Below are positions 9,980 to 19,579 of a DNA stretch of 64,000 bases, one piece after another (the stretch's first letter is position 1; each line of letters opens with the position of its first letter). The notes beneath the pieces are model-generated. The model searched no databases. It was not told the origin of the DNA and saw nothing but the letters and a program-made list of their open reading frames with translations. This stretch comes from Coprobacillus sp. CAG:698 (GTDB lineage: Bacteria; Bacillota_I; Bacilli_A; ML615J-28; CAG-698). Where the stretch lies: assembly GCA_000431235.1 (NCBI GenBank), contig HF988712.1:8036-72035 (forward strand). Reading direction: 5' to 3'. Position numbers and translations under genes: made by a program.

Positions 9980-10005
9980 GAGTGATAAGTTAATCTTACC
10001 ATCTC
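9980..10005 (-). terminator. Terminator after the PfkB kinase gene
   Basis: Read on the minus strand, a stem of 10 pairs with one bulged A and a 5-base loop is followed by CTTTTTTT. It separates the kinase unit from the GHL10 pair. Confidence 0.75.
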
Positions 10006-10013
10006 TTTAATTG

Positions 10014-10841
10014 TTAATTTCCTTTATAAACACTTTCTCTAACACTAAGTGTTTTTTTAGCTAATTCTTGTCCCTCGTGAATTGCCCTGAAAAAATCATA
10101 TCCTTTTACAAGTCCGGAAATTGTCCCTGAAAGGAGGGCATCACCACATCCTGTTGTGCTAACAACATATGGTGCAGGAGTGACATCAATTATATTCCAC
10201 TTTTCACCATCATAATAATCTATTGATTTGCTTCCCTTTGTAACAATCAAATTTTGAGGTTTCGCAAATTCTTTTATTTCATTATATTCCATAGAATTTA
10301 CTTTAAGCAAATAAAGTCTACTTAAAGAATTTTTAAATCTTCTTACTTTAACAGTACTTATTCCATCAGCAATAAGTTTTTTGTGGCTATATGTTTTAGT
10401 AATATAATCAATTACTTCTTCTTTTAAATTAGCATCTAAAACTATATACTCACTTTTTTCTAAAACTTCTCTATTTTTATCTAAGAAATCAATGTTTAAT
10501 TCACTAGCAATACTTTCATCACATAACGCAAGTGCCATATCATTCTTTTCATCATTTATGCATAAATAACTTGCACTTGGTTTATCTGTTAGAGGTTTTA
10601 TAATATTGCAACCTAGAGACACTAACTCTTTTTCTAGATTTTCTCCGTTAGTATCCTTTCCTATGCAAGTCATAAAAGTTATTTTATGACCTAATCTTAA
10701 TAAGTTCTCGCATATGTTTCGTCCTACTCCTCCAAAAGAAATAGTGACTGTTCCTAAATTAGAATCCTTAGGAATAAGTTTATTGAAAGGAAAACCCATA
10801 TAATCAATATTTGATAATCCAATAACTACAATTTTATCCAT
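10014..10841 (-). CDS. PfkB-family carbohydrate kinase, pseudouridine-kinase-like
   Basis: A ribokinase-fold sugar or nucleoside kinase of 275 aa. The N-terminal GGVGRNICENLLRLG block (PfkB signature 1) has the form seen in pseudouridine kinases, and the C-terminal TTGCGDALLSG holds the anion hole and catalytic Asp; the usual A of GAGD is C and the usual leading D is S. Length is a little short for the family. A pseudouridine glycosidase gene, the normal PsuK partner, is not in the window, so the substrate is uncertain. A GGAG ribosome site precedes the ATG. A short gene of unknown function lies just upstream on the same strand. Confidence 0.8.
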   Translation of the reverse strand: MDKIVVIGLSNIDYMGFPFNKLIPKDSNLGTVTISFGGVGRNICENLLRLGHKITFMTCIGKDTNGENLEKELVSLGCNIIKPLTDKPSASYLCINDEKNDMALALCDESIASELNIDFLDKNREVLEKSEYIVLDANLKEEVIDYITKTYSHKKLIADGISTVKVRRFKNSLSRLYLLKVNSMEYNEIKEFAKPQNLIVTKGSKSIDYYDGEKWNIIDVTPAPYVVSTTGCGDALLSGTISGLVKGYDFFRAIHEGQELAKKTLSVRESVYKGN

Positions 10842-10865
10842 ATTTTACTCCATTTATATAATTTA

Positions 10866-11024
10866 CTATTTATTATGGTTCTTATTAGTTTTATTATTCT
10901 TATTAGCAAATTCCTGAGCTATTTCTTCTCTCAAACTTCGTTCTAGGTCTTTGCTGTCAATCAAAGATGATTTTTTTAAAGAGTTATTTGTACCCTTTAC
11001 TCTTCTTTTATTTAGTTTATCCAA
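10866..11024 (-). CDS. Small hypothetical protein (52 aa)
   Basis: A 53-codon frame starting with TTG, preceded by a GGGTGAT ribosome-site-like stretch. It fills the gap between recX and the kinase, is on the same strand and is followed 24 bases later by the kinase ATG. The product is very polar, rich in Lys, Asn and Ser, with a predicted helix (S-K-D-L-E-R-S-L-R-E-E-I-A-Q-E-F). I recognise no family. The TTG start and lack of known relatives leave real doubt that it is expressed. Confidence 0.45.
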   Translation of the reverse strand: MDKLNKRRVKGTNNSLKKSSLIDSKDLERSLREEIAQEFANKNNKTNKNHNK

Positions 11025-11077
11025 TATATCACCCAATAAATATTTATTGTTATAAATTAATTATTATTACTAATATA

Positions 11078-11833
11078 TTATTCAAAATCAAATTTATTTA
11101 CTTCGGAATATGTATAACCTTTATTTAATAAACTTGTAATTATTTTTCTTTTACGTTCACCTTTATCTAAATCTTGATAACGACGCATTAGTTTTTCATA
11201 ATCTCTTTGCAATGTTTCATAAGAATTATCTGTAAACTTAAGTTTTGAAACTTCTCTAAAAACTAAGTTTTCCGAAAATCCATCACGTAAAAGCTTTTGA
11301 ATCAAACAATTTTTTTGTTTCTTTGGAGGATATTTTACATATTTATCTTTGTTTTTTTCAATACTTTTTTCTAAAACTTCTATTTCAATATCCTTGTCAT
11401 AATTAGCTTGGGCAAGTACTTTTCTTTCAAAAAGTTTATTTGCATAAGCTTTAGGACCTTTTAAATTATTTATCATACTATTTAGAATGAATTGAGATAA
11501 CATCTTATCATCTATTAAAGATACATTTTTAAGTTTTGTAATAAGTGCTTCAATACCTTCTTCACTGCAACCACTACTTTTAAGATAATCTCTTATTTCA
11601 TTTTCACTTCGAAATTGATATGAGATATAATTACATACTTTTATATAATAATAATCAAGTCCTACATCTTTTATAAATTCATCATATGTGAAATCATTAA
11701 TTTTTTTATCTTTTGATAAAGCATATTTAACTATCAAATCATCAGTTACCTTGTAATCTTCATCATCTATTGTTACGAGGTAAAGATTTTTTGACTTAAG
11801 CTTCTTTATTGACTTTACTACTTTTTGAGGCAT
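11078..11833 (-). CDS. recX: RecX family regulatory protein
   Basis: A 251-aa all-helical protein made of repeated three-helix RecX modules; the conserved pattern appears as the SxxEIRDYLKSSG block near residue 80 and GFSENLVFREV near residue 190. RecX proteins bind RecA filaments and limit or modulate recombination. The ATG at 11833 has an AAGGA ribosome site at good distance and is preferred over an upstream in-frame start at 11905, which would read through the YitT C-terminus. Even so the gene overlaps yitT by 38 bases. recA is not in the window. The identification rests on repeat pattern and length and is fairly secure. Confidence 0.75.
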   Translation of the reverse strand: MPQKVVKSIKKLKSKNLYLVTIDDEDYKVTDDLIVKYALSKDKKINDFTYDEFIKDVGLDYYYIKVCNYISYQFRSENEIRDYLKSSGCSEEGIEALITKLKNVSLIDDKMLSQFILNSMINNLKGPKAYANKLFERKVLAQANYDKDIEIEVLEKSIEKNKDKYVKYPPKKQKNCLIQKLLRDGFSENLVFREVSKLKFTDNSYETLQRDYEKLMRRYQDLDKGERKRKIITSLLNKGYTYSEVNKFDFE

Positions 11834-12737
11834 ATGAGAATCCTTCTCCACGAACTTCACTCGCACGCATGCAATAGAAAAAGGCAGTTGGATCAATTTT
11901 TTCAATGCGATCTCTTAATTTATTGTATTCAAGCGATGATAGCAAACATACTATCATTTTTTTGTTTTTTTGTGAATACTCACCAATAACATTGATACTA
12001 GTTACTCCTCTTTCATACTCATCAAGAAGTACGGATTTAATTTCATCAGCTTTATCAGATATTATATGAACAGCACGTTTATTAAAGCCACTAAAAATCA
12101 TCATATCCATTACTACTCCACATAAATATACAAATATAATTTCATATAATAATACATGAATTGGCTGACCTAAAATGAAAAATCCAACAATAATTACAGC
12201 ACCATCAAATAGATAAAGTGATAATGAATAAGGTATGTGAACTTTTTCATACATAATTTTTTGGGCTACTTCTGTACCTCCAGTTGAACCATCATATTTC
12301 ATTGCTAGGCCTAAACCTAAACCCATAATAATTGATGAAAAGATAATAACAAGCATATAATGATTTTCACCTAAAGCTTGCATATCAAAAGATGGATAAT
12401 ATTTTAAAATCAAATTATATAACCAGTTAAACAAAGTTGTAAAAAGAGGATATGTAACAGCACCAAATACTGTTTTCAAAAAGAAATCTTTTCCAATAAC
12501 AAGTAGTGATACTATAAGTAAAACTACATTTATTGATTCCATTACAATTCCATCTATATTATGTATATCACTTTTTCCAGAAACGATAACTCCAATTCCT
12601 GATACACCACCTATAACTATCTCATTGGGTTTTAAGAAAAAACTATATGAGAAGGCCGCAATCATAACTCCAATAGCAATAAATAAAAATGCTTTAAGAC
12701 GATCTTTTGTAAAATAACTACGTATTTTTTCTTTCAT
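11796..12737 (-). CDS. YitT family membrane protein (DUF161 + DUF2179)
   Basis: A 313-aa integral membrane protein. Five or six membrane segments fill residues 15-210, including the family pattern SFFLKPNEIVIGGVSGIG and KYDGSTGGTE. A soluble C-terminal DUF2179 domain of about 80 residues follows (RAVHIISDKADEIKS to FFYCMRASEVRGEGF). Many Bacilli have several YitT paralogues; their transport or sensing role is unknown. An AAGGTGAT ribosome site precedes the ATG. It is the third gene of the secA-prfB-yitT-recX run and is separated from prfB by 9 bases. Confidence 0.9.
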   Translation of the reverse strand: MKEKIRSYFTKDRLKAFLFIAIGVMIAAFSYSFFLKPNEIVIGGVSGIGVIVSGKSDIHNIDGIVMESINVVLLIVSLLVIGKDFFLKTVFGAVTYPLFTTLFNWLYNLILKYYPSFDMQALGENHYMLVIIFSSIIMGLGLGLAMKYDGSTGGTEVAQKIMYEKVHIPYSLSLYLFDGAVIIVGFFILGQPIHVLLYEIIFVYLCGVVMDMMIFSGFNKRAVHIISDKADEIKSVLLDEYERGVTSINVIGEYSQKNKKMIVCLLSSLEYNKLRDRIEKIDPTAFFYCMRASEVRGEGFSYASKSSKVNKEA

Positions 12738-12746
12738 TTTATCACC

Positions 12747-13853
12747 TTATTTTTTATTATAATGTAAATATGCATCAATAAAACCATCCAATTCACCATC
12801 TAAAACACCTATTGCATTAGGAGTTTCATAATTTGTTCGTAAATCTTTTACTAAAGAGTAAGGATGGAATACGTATGATCTTATTTGACTTCCAAATCCA
12901 TTAATTGAATTATCTCCAGTTATATTCTTTAACTTCTTATCGTTTTCAGCTTTTTCCATTTGGTATAATTTTGACTTTAACATTTGCATAGCTTTTTCAC
13001 GATTTTGAATTTGACTTCTTTGGTTTTGGCAAGTAACAACAATTCCCGTTTTCAAATGCGTGATTCTTATAGCACTATCTGTCTTGTTAATATATTGTCC
13101 ACCAGCACCACTAGCACGATACGTATCAATTCTAATATCTTCAGGTTTTATATCAATATTAATATTTTCAGTTATTACTGGTGTCACTGTGCACCCTGCA
13201 AAAGATGTATGTCGTCTAGCACCAGAATCAAATGGAGAGATACGAACAAGACGATGAACCCCATGTTCACTCTTTAAATAACCATAAGCATTTTCCCCTT
13301 TAATTACAAAGGTAACACTTTTTATTCCTGCTTCTTCACCATCAAGATAATCTAATACTTCAAAATCATAATTATGTGATTCCGCATATCTTTTATACAT
13401 TCTAAAAAGCATCAGTGCCCAGTCTTGAGCTTCTGTTCCTCCTGCTCCAGGATGTAATTCAATTAAAGCATCACAATCATCATATTCACCATTAAGAAGC
13501 ATTTGCTTTTCAAATAATGAAAGTTCTTTTTCTGTTTCTTTTATTATTTCAAGAACATCATTATGGTTATCTTCTTCACTAACTTCACCATTTTTTTGCA
13601 TTTCATATAAACATTTTAAATCATCTAATGACATTTCAATGGATTTAAAAGTATTGTAGATGTCTTTCTGTTTTTTTACCCTTTTTAAAATCATTTGTGA
13701 TTTTTCCAAGTCATTATAAAAAGTTGGACTGGTAATTAAATCGTCATCACTTTCTATTTTTTTAACCAATCCAACTAAATCTATAGCATCTTTTAAATCA
13801 TTGAGACGTTTAGAAAATATATCTATATTTCTAGAAATCTCATAATTTTCCAT
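12747..13853 (-). CDS. prfB: Peptide chain release factor 2
   Basis: A class I release factor that reads UGA and UAA and triggers peptide release on the ribosome. The SPF tripeptide that reads the stop codon is seen in HRLVRISPFDSGARR, and the catalytic GGQ in ASGAGGQYINKTDSA. The length of 368 aa is normal. The usual programmed +1 frameshift site near codon 25 is absent: the frame reads straight through the N-terminal region with no in-frame TGA. The ATG follows directly on the secA stop (TAAATG) with a GGGAGAG ribosome site inside secA, so translation is coupled to SecA. The presence of RF2 supports UGA being a stop codon in this organism. Confidence 0.97.
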   Translation of the reverse strand: MENYEISRNIDIFSKRLNDLKDAIDLVGLVKKIESDDDLITSPTFYNDLEKSQMILKRVKKQKDIYNTFKSIEMSLDDLKCLYEMQKNGEVSEEDNHNDVLEIIKETEKELSLFEKQMLLNGEYDDCDALIELHPGAGGTEAQDWALMLFRMYKRYAESHNYDFEVLDYLDGEEAGIKSVTFVIKGENAYGYLKSEHGVHRLVRISPFDSGARRHTSFAGCTVTPVITENINIDIKPEDIRIDTYRASGAGGQYINKTDSAIRITHLKTGIVVTCQNQRSQIQNREKAMQMLKSKLYQMEKAENDKKLKNITGDNSINGFGSQIRSYVFHPYSLVKDLRTNYETPNAIGVLDGELDGFIDAYLHYNKK

Positions 13854-16364
13854 TTATTCTCTCCCACAACAATTTTTATATTTTTTTCCACTTCCACAAG
13901 GACATGGATCATTTCGACCAATCTTTTTAGAGATAGCTTGTCTTCTAGCAGGAGCTTCACCTGAGTTTGTTCCTGTTGGCTTTACAACCTCTTCACGTTG
14001 AGTGTTGCTTTGAATCTTAGCTCTATTCAAATACTTAGTAGTATCTTGTTCAATATTACAAATCATTGTTTCAAACTTTTGGAATCCTATTTCTTGATAT
14101 TCTCTTAGAGGATTAACTTGAGCATAAGCTTGTAATCTTACAGCTTGTCTTAATTCACTCATATCATCAATATGATTCATCCAATAAGTATCAATGACTC
14201 TTAATAAGATAACTTTTAAAAACTCATTATAGAATTGAGGATATCTTTCTTTTTTATCATCTAAAAGTTCAATACATTTATTGTATAAAATATCAGCTGT
14301 TTCAAGAGAAGTTTTACCTACAAATTCACTTTCAGTTAAAGTATCACTATCAAAATAAATGCCATCAAATTCTTTAATTACTTTTTTAGGATCAACAAGA
14401 CTCTTACGACTATTTGAATCTACACATAATGCTGATATTCTATCCATAGCATTAAGCATCATCTTTTTGATTGTTTCTGAGATATCATCTAAGAACAAAA
14501 CTTGAGCACGTTGTCCATATATGATTTCTCTTTGTTTTCTTAAAACTTCATCGTATTCTAAGACTGCTTTACGACTATCATAGTTGCTTCCTTCAACCTT
14601 CTTTTGGGCGCTTTCGACAAATCGTGAAAACATTTTTGACTCTAAAGCAACTTCTTCATTTGTGTTTTTATCAATAACAAGGTAAGATAACATACTTTTG
14701 AAACGATCACTACCAAATCTACGTAATAAATCATCTTCAGCAGAAAGATAAAAACGTGTATATCCAGGGTCTCCTTGACGACCAGAACGTCCTCTTAATT
14801 GGTTATCGATACGTCTTGACTCATGTCGCTCTGAACCTAATACAGCTAAACCACCAAGTTCACGAACACCTTCACCTAATTTAATATCAGTTCCACGTCC
14901 AGCCATATTTGTAGCAATGGTTACAGCACCTTTTTGTCCAGCCATAGCAATAATTTCTGCTTCACGTTCATGTTGTTTAGCATTCAAAACATTATGAGGT
15001 ATATGTAATCTATTAAGTAAACTAGATATTAACTCACTTGTTTCAACAGCAACTGTACCAATTAACACTGGTTGACCTTTTTTATATCTTTCTAAAACAT
15101 CTTCTGTTAGAGCTTTAAATTTAGCCTTTTGAGTTAGAAACATAAAATCAGGATCATCAATACGAATAACCTTTAGATTTGTTGGTATTTCAACAACATA
15201 CATATTGTATATGTTTCTAAACTCTTCTTCTTCTGTTTTAGCAGTACCAGTCATACCAGAAAGTTTCTTATACATTCTAAAGAAATTTTGATATGTTATT
15301 GTGGCGATAGTACGAGTTTCTTTTTTGATCTCTACATGTTCTTTTGCTTCTAATGCTTGATGCAAGCCATCAGAATATTGACGTCCATGCATTAAACGAC
15401 CTGTAAAGGAATCAACAATAACAACCTTTCCATCACTAACAACATATTCAACATCTTTTTTCATTACATAATTTGCTTTTAAAGCATTATGAATATGATG
15501 TAAAATATTTACATAAGCAACATCATACAAATTATCTATTTTGAAAAATCTCTCAGCTTTTTCGATTCCACGTTCAGTAATAGTACAATGTCTTAATTTT
15601 TCATCAACTTCGTAATCATTACCTTCTTCATCGTTCTTTAAACTCTTAACAAACAAATCAGCTTGTTGGTAAAGATTGCCTGTATTCTTTTCACCACCAC
15701 TTATGATTAATGGAGTACGGGCCTCATCAATTAAAATTGAGTCAACTTCATCAACAATTGCAAAGTTCAAAGGTCTCTGAACCATTTGTTCTTTATAAAT
15801 AACCATATGGTCACGTAAATAGTCAAATCCTAATTCTGAATTAGTTGTATATGTTATATCGCAATTATAAGCAGCGCGTTTTTCATCTGAACTTAATTCT
15901 CTTAAATTTAAACCTACTGTTAACCCTAACCATTTAAAAAGTTCACCCATTTCGACAGCATCACGGCTTGCTAAGTATTCATTTACTGTTACAATATGAA
16001 CACCTTCTCCAGGTAAAGCATTTAAATAAGCTACCATTGTTGATGTTAATGTTTTACCTTCACCCGTCTTCATCTCGGCAATGTTACCACCATGTAAAGC
16101 AACAGCACCTTGTATTTGGACTTTAAAAGGTGTCATATGTAAAACTCTTGTAGAAGCTTCTCTTACAGTTGCAAAAGCCTCAACAAGTAAATCATCAAGT
16201 TTTTCCCCTTTTTTTAATCTTTCTCTAAACTGATTTGTTTTATCCTTAAGTTCCTCATCTGTTAATTTATTATATTCTAAAGCTAGGCTATCAACCTTAT
16301 CAGCTATTTTTTCTGTTCTTTTTAATTCTTTATATCCAGGATCAAATAAGCCTTTTAATGACAT
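13854..16364 (-). CDS. secA: Preprotein translocase ATPase SecA
   Basis: The motor of the Sec export pathway, acting at the membrane with SecYEG. Visible are the Walker A region (EMKTGEGKTLTS), the DEVDSILIDEART Walker B block, the second nucleotide-binding fold with ATNMAGRGTDIKLG and LRGRSGRQGDPG, the scaffold and wing region and a C-terminal zinc SEC-C motif (NDPCPCGSGKKYKNCC). It has 836 aa from the ATG at 16364, where the protein begins MSLKGLFDPG as in relatives. The longer frame from 16403 is rejected because the promoter -10 lies downstream of that codon. secA sits between the two pairs of large secreted GHL10 genes. Confidence 0.97.
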   Translation of the reverse strand: MSLKGLFDPGYKELKRTEKIADKVDSLALEYNKLTDEELKDKTNQFRERLKKGEKLDDLLVEAFATVREASTRVLHMTPFKVQIQGAVALHGGNIAEMKTGEGKTLTSTMVAYLNALPGEGVHIVTVNEYLASRDAVEMGELFKWLGLTVGLNLRELSSDEKRAAYNCDITYTTNSELGFDYLRDHMVIYKEQMVQRPLNFAIVDEVDSILIDEARTPLIISGGEKNTGNLYQQADLFVKSLKNDEEGNDYEVDEKLRHCTITERGIEKAERFFKIDNLYDVAYVNILHHIHNALKANYVMKKDVEYVVSDGKVVIVDSFTGRLMHGRQYSDGLHQALEAKEHVEIKKETRTIATITYQNFFRMYKKLSGMTGTAKTEEEEFRNIYNMYVVEIPTNLKVIRIDDPDFMFLTQKAKFKALTEDVLERYKKGQPVLIGTVAVETSELISSLLNRLHIPHNVLNAKQHEREAEIIAMAGQKGAVTIATNMAGRGTDIKLGEGVRELGGLAVLGSERHESRRIDNQLRGRSGRQGDPGYTRFYLSAEDDLLRRFGSDRFKSMLSYLVIDKNTNEEVALESKMFSRFVESAQKKVEGSNYDSRKAVLEYDEVLRKQREIIYGQRAQVLFLDDISETIKKMMLNAMDRISALCVDSNSRKSLVDPKKVIKEFDGIYFDSDTLTESEFVGKTSLETADILYNKCIELLDDKKERYPQFYNEFLKVILLRVIDTYWMNHIDDMSELRQAVRLQAYAQVNPLREYQEIGFQKFETMICNIEQDTTKYLNRAKIQSNTQREEVVKPTGTNSGEAPARRQAISKKIGRNDPCPCGSGKKYKNCCGRE

Positions 16365-16393
16365 AGATAATACCATCCTTTCACTTAATATTA

Positions 16394-16422
16394 ATTTTAC
16401 CATATTTGCTCATAAAAAGCAA
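16394..16422 (-). promoter_or_regulatory. Promoter of the secA-prfB-yitT-recX operon
   Basis: On the minus strand TTGCTT (16417-16422) and TAAAAT (16394-16399) are 17 bp apart, with TGG before the -10 (extended -10). The predicted start, near 16387, fixes the secA start at 16364. Confidence 0.7.
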
Positions 16423-16493
16423 TATTTTATTACGAAGCATAAATAAATTGTCATATTTATTTTGTCTATTTTTTCCTATTTTATAATACAAAA

Positions 16494-16528
16494 AAGACTA
16501 GCATAGATTTTATTCTATAACTAGTCTT
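16494..16528 (-). terminator. Terminator after the second GHL10 pair
   Basis: Arms AAGACTAG and CTAGTCTT enclose a second inner stem (ATAGA/TCTAT). Read on the minus strand a run of Ts follows, 28 bases after the stop codon of the 1007-aa gene. Confidence 0.85.
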
Positions 16529-16555
16529 ACTGTCAAATCTTAAATTGATATTTGA

Positions 16556-19500
16556 TTAGTGTTTTTTAAACACTTTCATAGCAACAAATACAAATGATAA
16601 TGTTGTAAGAAGATTTATAACTGAGAATAATTTACAGCCTTCTTTGGCTTTCTTAACATATTCAAGAGTTATTGTTGTATCAGCTTTGATATTTTTACCA
16701 TCACTAGAGAATCCTTTGAATTCGTATCCGGAAACTTCAGGAATTTCAATATCTAGATTAGCATCTTTACCATACTCAACAGTTTCTTCTTTGATTACTT
16801 TTCCATCTTGATCAACTATTGTAACTTTAAATGTTTTAATCTTATAAATGGCATTTATTATTTGATCTTCCCATTTATTTTCAACTTCTTTGTCCCATTT
16901 TACAAATTCATATCCTTCTTTTTCTAAAGGATTAGGATAAGTAAATTCTTTTTCTAATTCTTCTTTTGAAGTTATTTTCTTTTCTAATATTACATTATCT
17001 CCATCAACAAATTTAATTGTAATTTCTAATTTTTCATAAATTGGAGATATTATTAGTTCTTCTTTATCGTTTGGTAATTTACTTAAATCTGTATCCCATC
17101 CAATAAATTTATATCCATCAACATCAGGTAATGTTGGATACTCAGGATCTTCAAACCAGTACATTTCTCTTTCCTCAACTACATTACCATTTATGTCAAC
17201 AAATTTCAAAATGTAACATATTTCTTCGTAGTTAGCTTTGATTTTTGTATCATATTTTAAACTACTTGTGTTTCCTTGCCAACCAATAAATTTATATCCA
17301 TAAACTTGAGGTGGAGTAGGTAAAACTACGTCACTATTTTTATCAACTTCAAATTCATCAATTACTGATCCATCTATTCCACTAACAAGTGTTACTTTTA
17401 CTTTTTGAATTTCATAAATTGGAGTTACAATAATATCATCTAAAACTTCCTTTAAATCATTTGACCAACCAATGAAATTATAATCTTCTCTTGTTGGAGT
17501 TGTTGGGAAATAACCTTCTTTACCATACGCAATCGTGTATGAAAGTAATTCTTTTCCATCATAATCAATAAATTTTACTGTACAGAACTTAGTTTTATAA
17601 ATAGGATAAACATCTAAATCATAAATTACATCACTAAAATCTGTATCCCATTTATCAAAAACAAATCCTACGCGTTCAGCTATCGGAGCTGTAGCAGTTC
17701 CATGTAGTTTAACAGAGTCAACTTTTAGCACGTTTCCTTCATGATCATAGAATGTTACATTATATAAACTATCATTGTATTTTGGATATACAACCAAATC
17801 ACTAGTAATACTAGTTAAATCACGACTCCAGCCAACAAACTCACGTCCAGCTACTACTGGTGCTTGTGGAGGAGTGACACTAGAACCATGTCCAACTTCT
17901 TGAGTTTTTAATATGTTTCCCTTTTCGTCTTTGAAAACAACATTATATTTAATTGTAATTAGATCAGTTGGATCACTTAATGAATTATCTTTTGCCATTA
18001 CTCTTACTGAATAATTATAATCTTGACCTTGGTCATAAGTATCAGTAAATGTGACAACACTATCACTACCACCAATAATTTTATAAACTTCTTCTGGTTT
18101 ATATGTTAATTCGCCAGCACTACGATAAATTACATAGAACTTAGCATTATCAACTGCATTAAAGCTAAATGTTATCTTTTTATCAGTCTTTTCAACTAAA
18201 TCTATTTTATCTAACTTTTTAGCTTCACAATTCATAGATTTTACATGAGGTAAAATAGCAGGATTAGTAAATATTTCATCTTTTATTCTTGTTAATCCTT
18301 TACCATATAATGTATTTCTTTGACCTTTATATGTATATTCTAGATAGTTATAACTATAAAATGCAGTTCCTTGAACATTTTCTAAAGTCGATGCATATAG
18401 AATTTGATTAACAGCTTCATTACTATCAAATCCCCAAGAATAGTTATAGCCTTCTCTTTCAGCCATATATATACCCATTCCTGAATATAAGTTAACTTTC
18501 TTGTATTTTACAACTTTATCCCACCAACTCATTACATCAGCGTAACCAGCAATAGGATGGCTAAATGCCCAATAACTTTGAGGACAAATATAATCTATCC
18601 ATTCCATATTTATCCACTTAAGTGTATCAGAATATAAATATGATTCATAGTGATTTTGACCATTTGTCTTTGATCCAGATGAAATTGCATTTCCATTTTC
18701 ATCGTATTTTACAACACCATCACCATTATTATAAATACCCGTAGGAGAAATACCTAATTGCACATAACGATTATTTTTCTTGTTATAAGCGCGCATTTCT
18801 TCTGATAATTTTTTAATAAACATATTAACTTGCTCACGACGCCAATCGCTTTTACCAAGTCCATCTGGATTAAGAGTATTATAATAACTATCATCATCTA
18901 CATCAGATATATAGAAGTAATCATCAAAATGAATAGCATCTATATCATAGTTTTCCATAACTTCCATAACTGTATCAACAATAAATTGTCTAACACTTTC
19001 TAAACATGGATTTAAAATTACACCACCTGCATTATTTACTAATAAATTATCAGCACTACTAGCAGGATTTTGAGGATAGTTTTTATATTTTTTAATTATT
19101 CTGCTTAAATCTTTGCTTCCACTAGCTTGTACGCGATATGGGTTCATCCAAGCATGAAATTCAATTCCACGTTTATGACATTCTTCAATTACCCATGTAA
19201 GTAAATCTTCACTAGTATTCATATATCCTGATAATGGATTTAATTTTGAAGGATATAAGGCATCATTCATTATTCTTACATGAAATATTAAAGCGTTTAT
19301 ATTATAATATTCTAAAATATCAAACATCTCAAGAATTTCTTTTTGATATTGACTTTTGCTGCTATATGCAGGAATAGAACCTGCAAGCGGTGTTACCCAA
19401 GCTCCACGGAAATAAGTGTCTTGCATTTTATATTCTTCTGGTATTTGCACAGCAATTTGCGTACCTGAATAATAAACTGTCTTTCCGTTTGACAAAACTA

Positions 19501-19579
19501 AATTTACATTCTTAGCACTCACGGTAAATATACCAAAAGCCATAAAGAAAAGTAAAATAAATGTTATTATTTTTTTCAT
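16556..19579 (-). CDS. Surface GHL10 protein with seven InlB-type repeats and a Cys-containing C-terminal anchor, copy 3
   Basis: The largest of the four GHL10 paralogues (1007 aa). A signal peptide (residues 1-22) is followed by the GHL10 barrel (about 50-430; FRGAWVTPLAGSIP, CHKRGIEFHAWMNPYRV, DAIHFDDYFY) and a short fibronectin-like module. About seven Listeria-Bacteroides/InlB-type beta repeats then run to about residue 975; each has the form (V-x-F-x-D-x-x-G) ... (F-x-G-W) ... (Y-P-x-Y). The last 30 residues are Gly-Cys-Lys, a hydrophobic segment and a basic end, a tripartite anchor signal. The start shares one base with the stop of copy 4 (TAATG), so translation is coupled. The likely role is glycan hydrolysis on a cell-surface stalk. 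Confidence 0.88.
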   Translation of the reverse strand: MKKIITFILLFFMAFGIFTVSAKNVNLVLSNGKTVYYSGTQIAVQIPEEYKMQDTYFRGAWVTPLAGSIPAYSSKSQYQKEILEMFDILEYYNINALIFHVRIMNDALYPSKLNPLSGYMNTSEDLLTWVIEECHKRGIEFHAWMNPYRVQASGSKDLSRIIKKYKNYPQNPASSADNLLVNNAGGVILNPCLESVRQFIVDTVMEVMENYDIDAIHFDDYFYISDVDDDSYYNTLNPDGLGKSDWRREQVNMFIKKLSEEMRAYNKKNNRYVQLGISPTGIYNNGDGVVKYDENGNAISSGSKTNGQNHYESYLYSDTLKWINMEWIDYICPQSYWAFSHPIAGYADVMSWWDKVVKYKKVNLYSGMGIYMAEREGYNYSWGFDSNEAVNQILYASTLENVQGTAFYSYNYLEYTYKGQRNTLYGKGLTRIKDEIFTNPAILPHVKSMNCEAKKLDKIDLVEKTDKKITFSFNAVDNAKFYVIYRSAGELTYKPEEVYKIIGGSDSVVTFTDTYDQGQDYNYSVRVMAKDNSLSDPTDLITIKYNVVFKDEKGNILKTQEVGHGSSVTPPQAPVVAGREFVGWSRDLTSITSDLVVYPKYNDSLYNVTFYDHEGNVLKVDSVKLHGTATAPIAERVGFVFDKWDTDFSDVIYDLDVYPIYKTKFCTVKFIDYDGKELLSYTIAYGKEGYFPTTPTREDYNFIGWSNDLKEVLDDIIVTPIYEIQKVKVTLVSGIDGSVIDEFEVDKNSDVVLPTPPQVYGYKFIGWQGNTSSLKYDTKIKANYEEICYILKFVDINGNVVEEREMYWFEDPEYPTLPDVDGYKFIGWDTDLSKLPNDKEELIISPIYEKLEITIKFVDGDNVILEKKITSKEELEKEFTYPNPLEKEGYEFVKWDKEVENKWEDQIINAIYKIKTFKVTIVDQDGKVIKEETVEYGKDANLDIEIPEVSGYEFKGFSSDGKNIKADTTITLEYVKKAKEGCKLFSVINLLTTLSFVFVAMKVFKKH

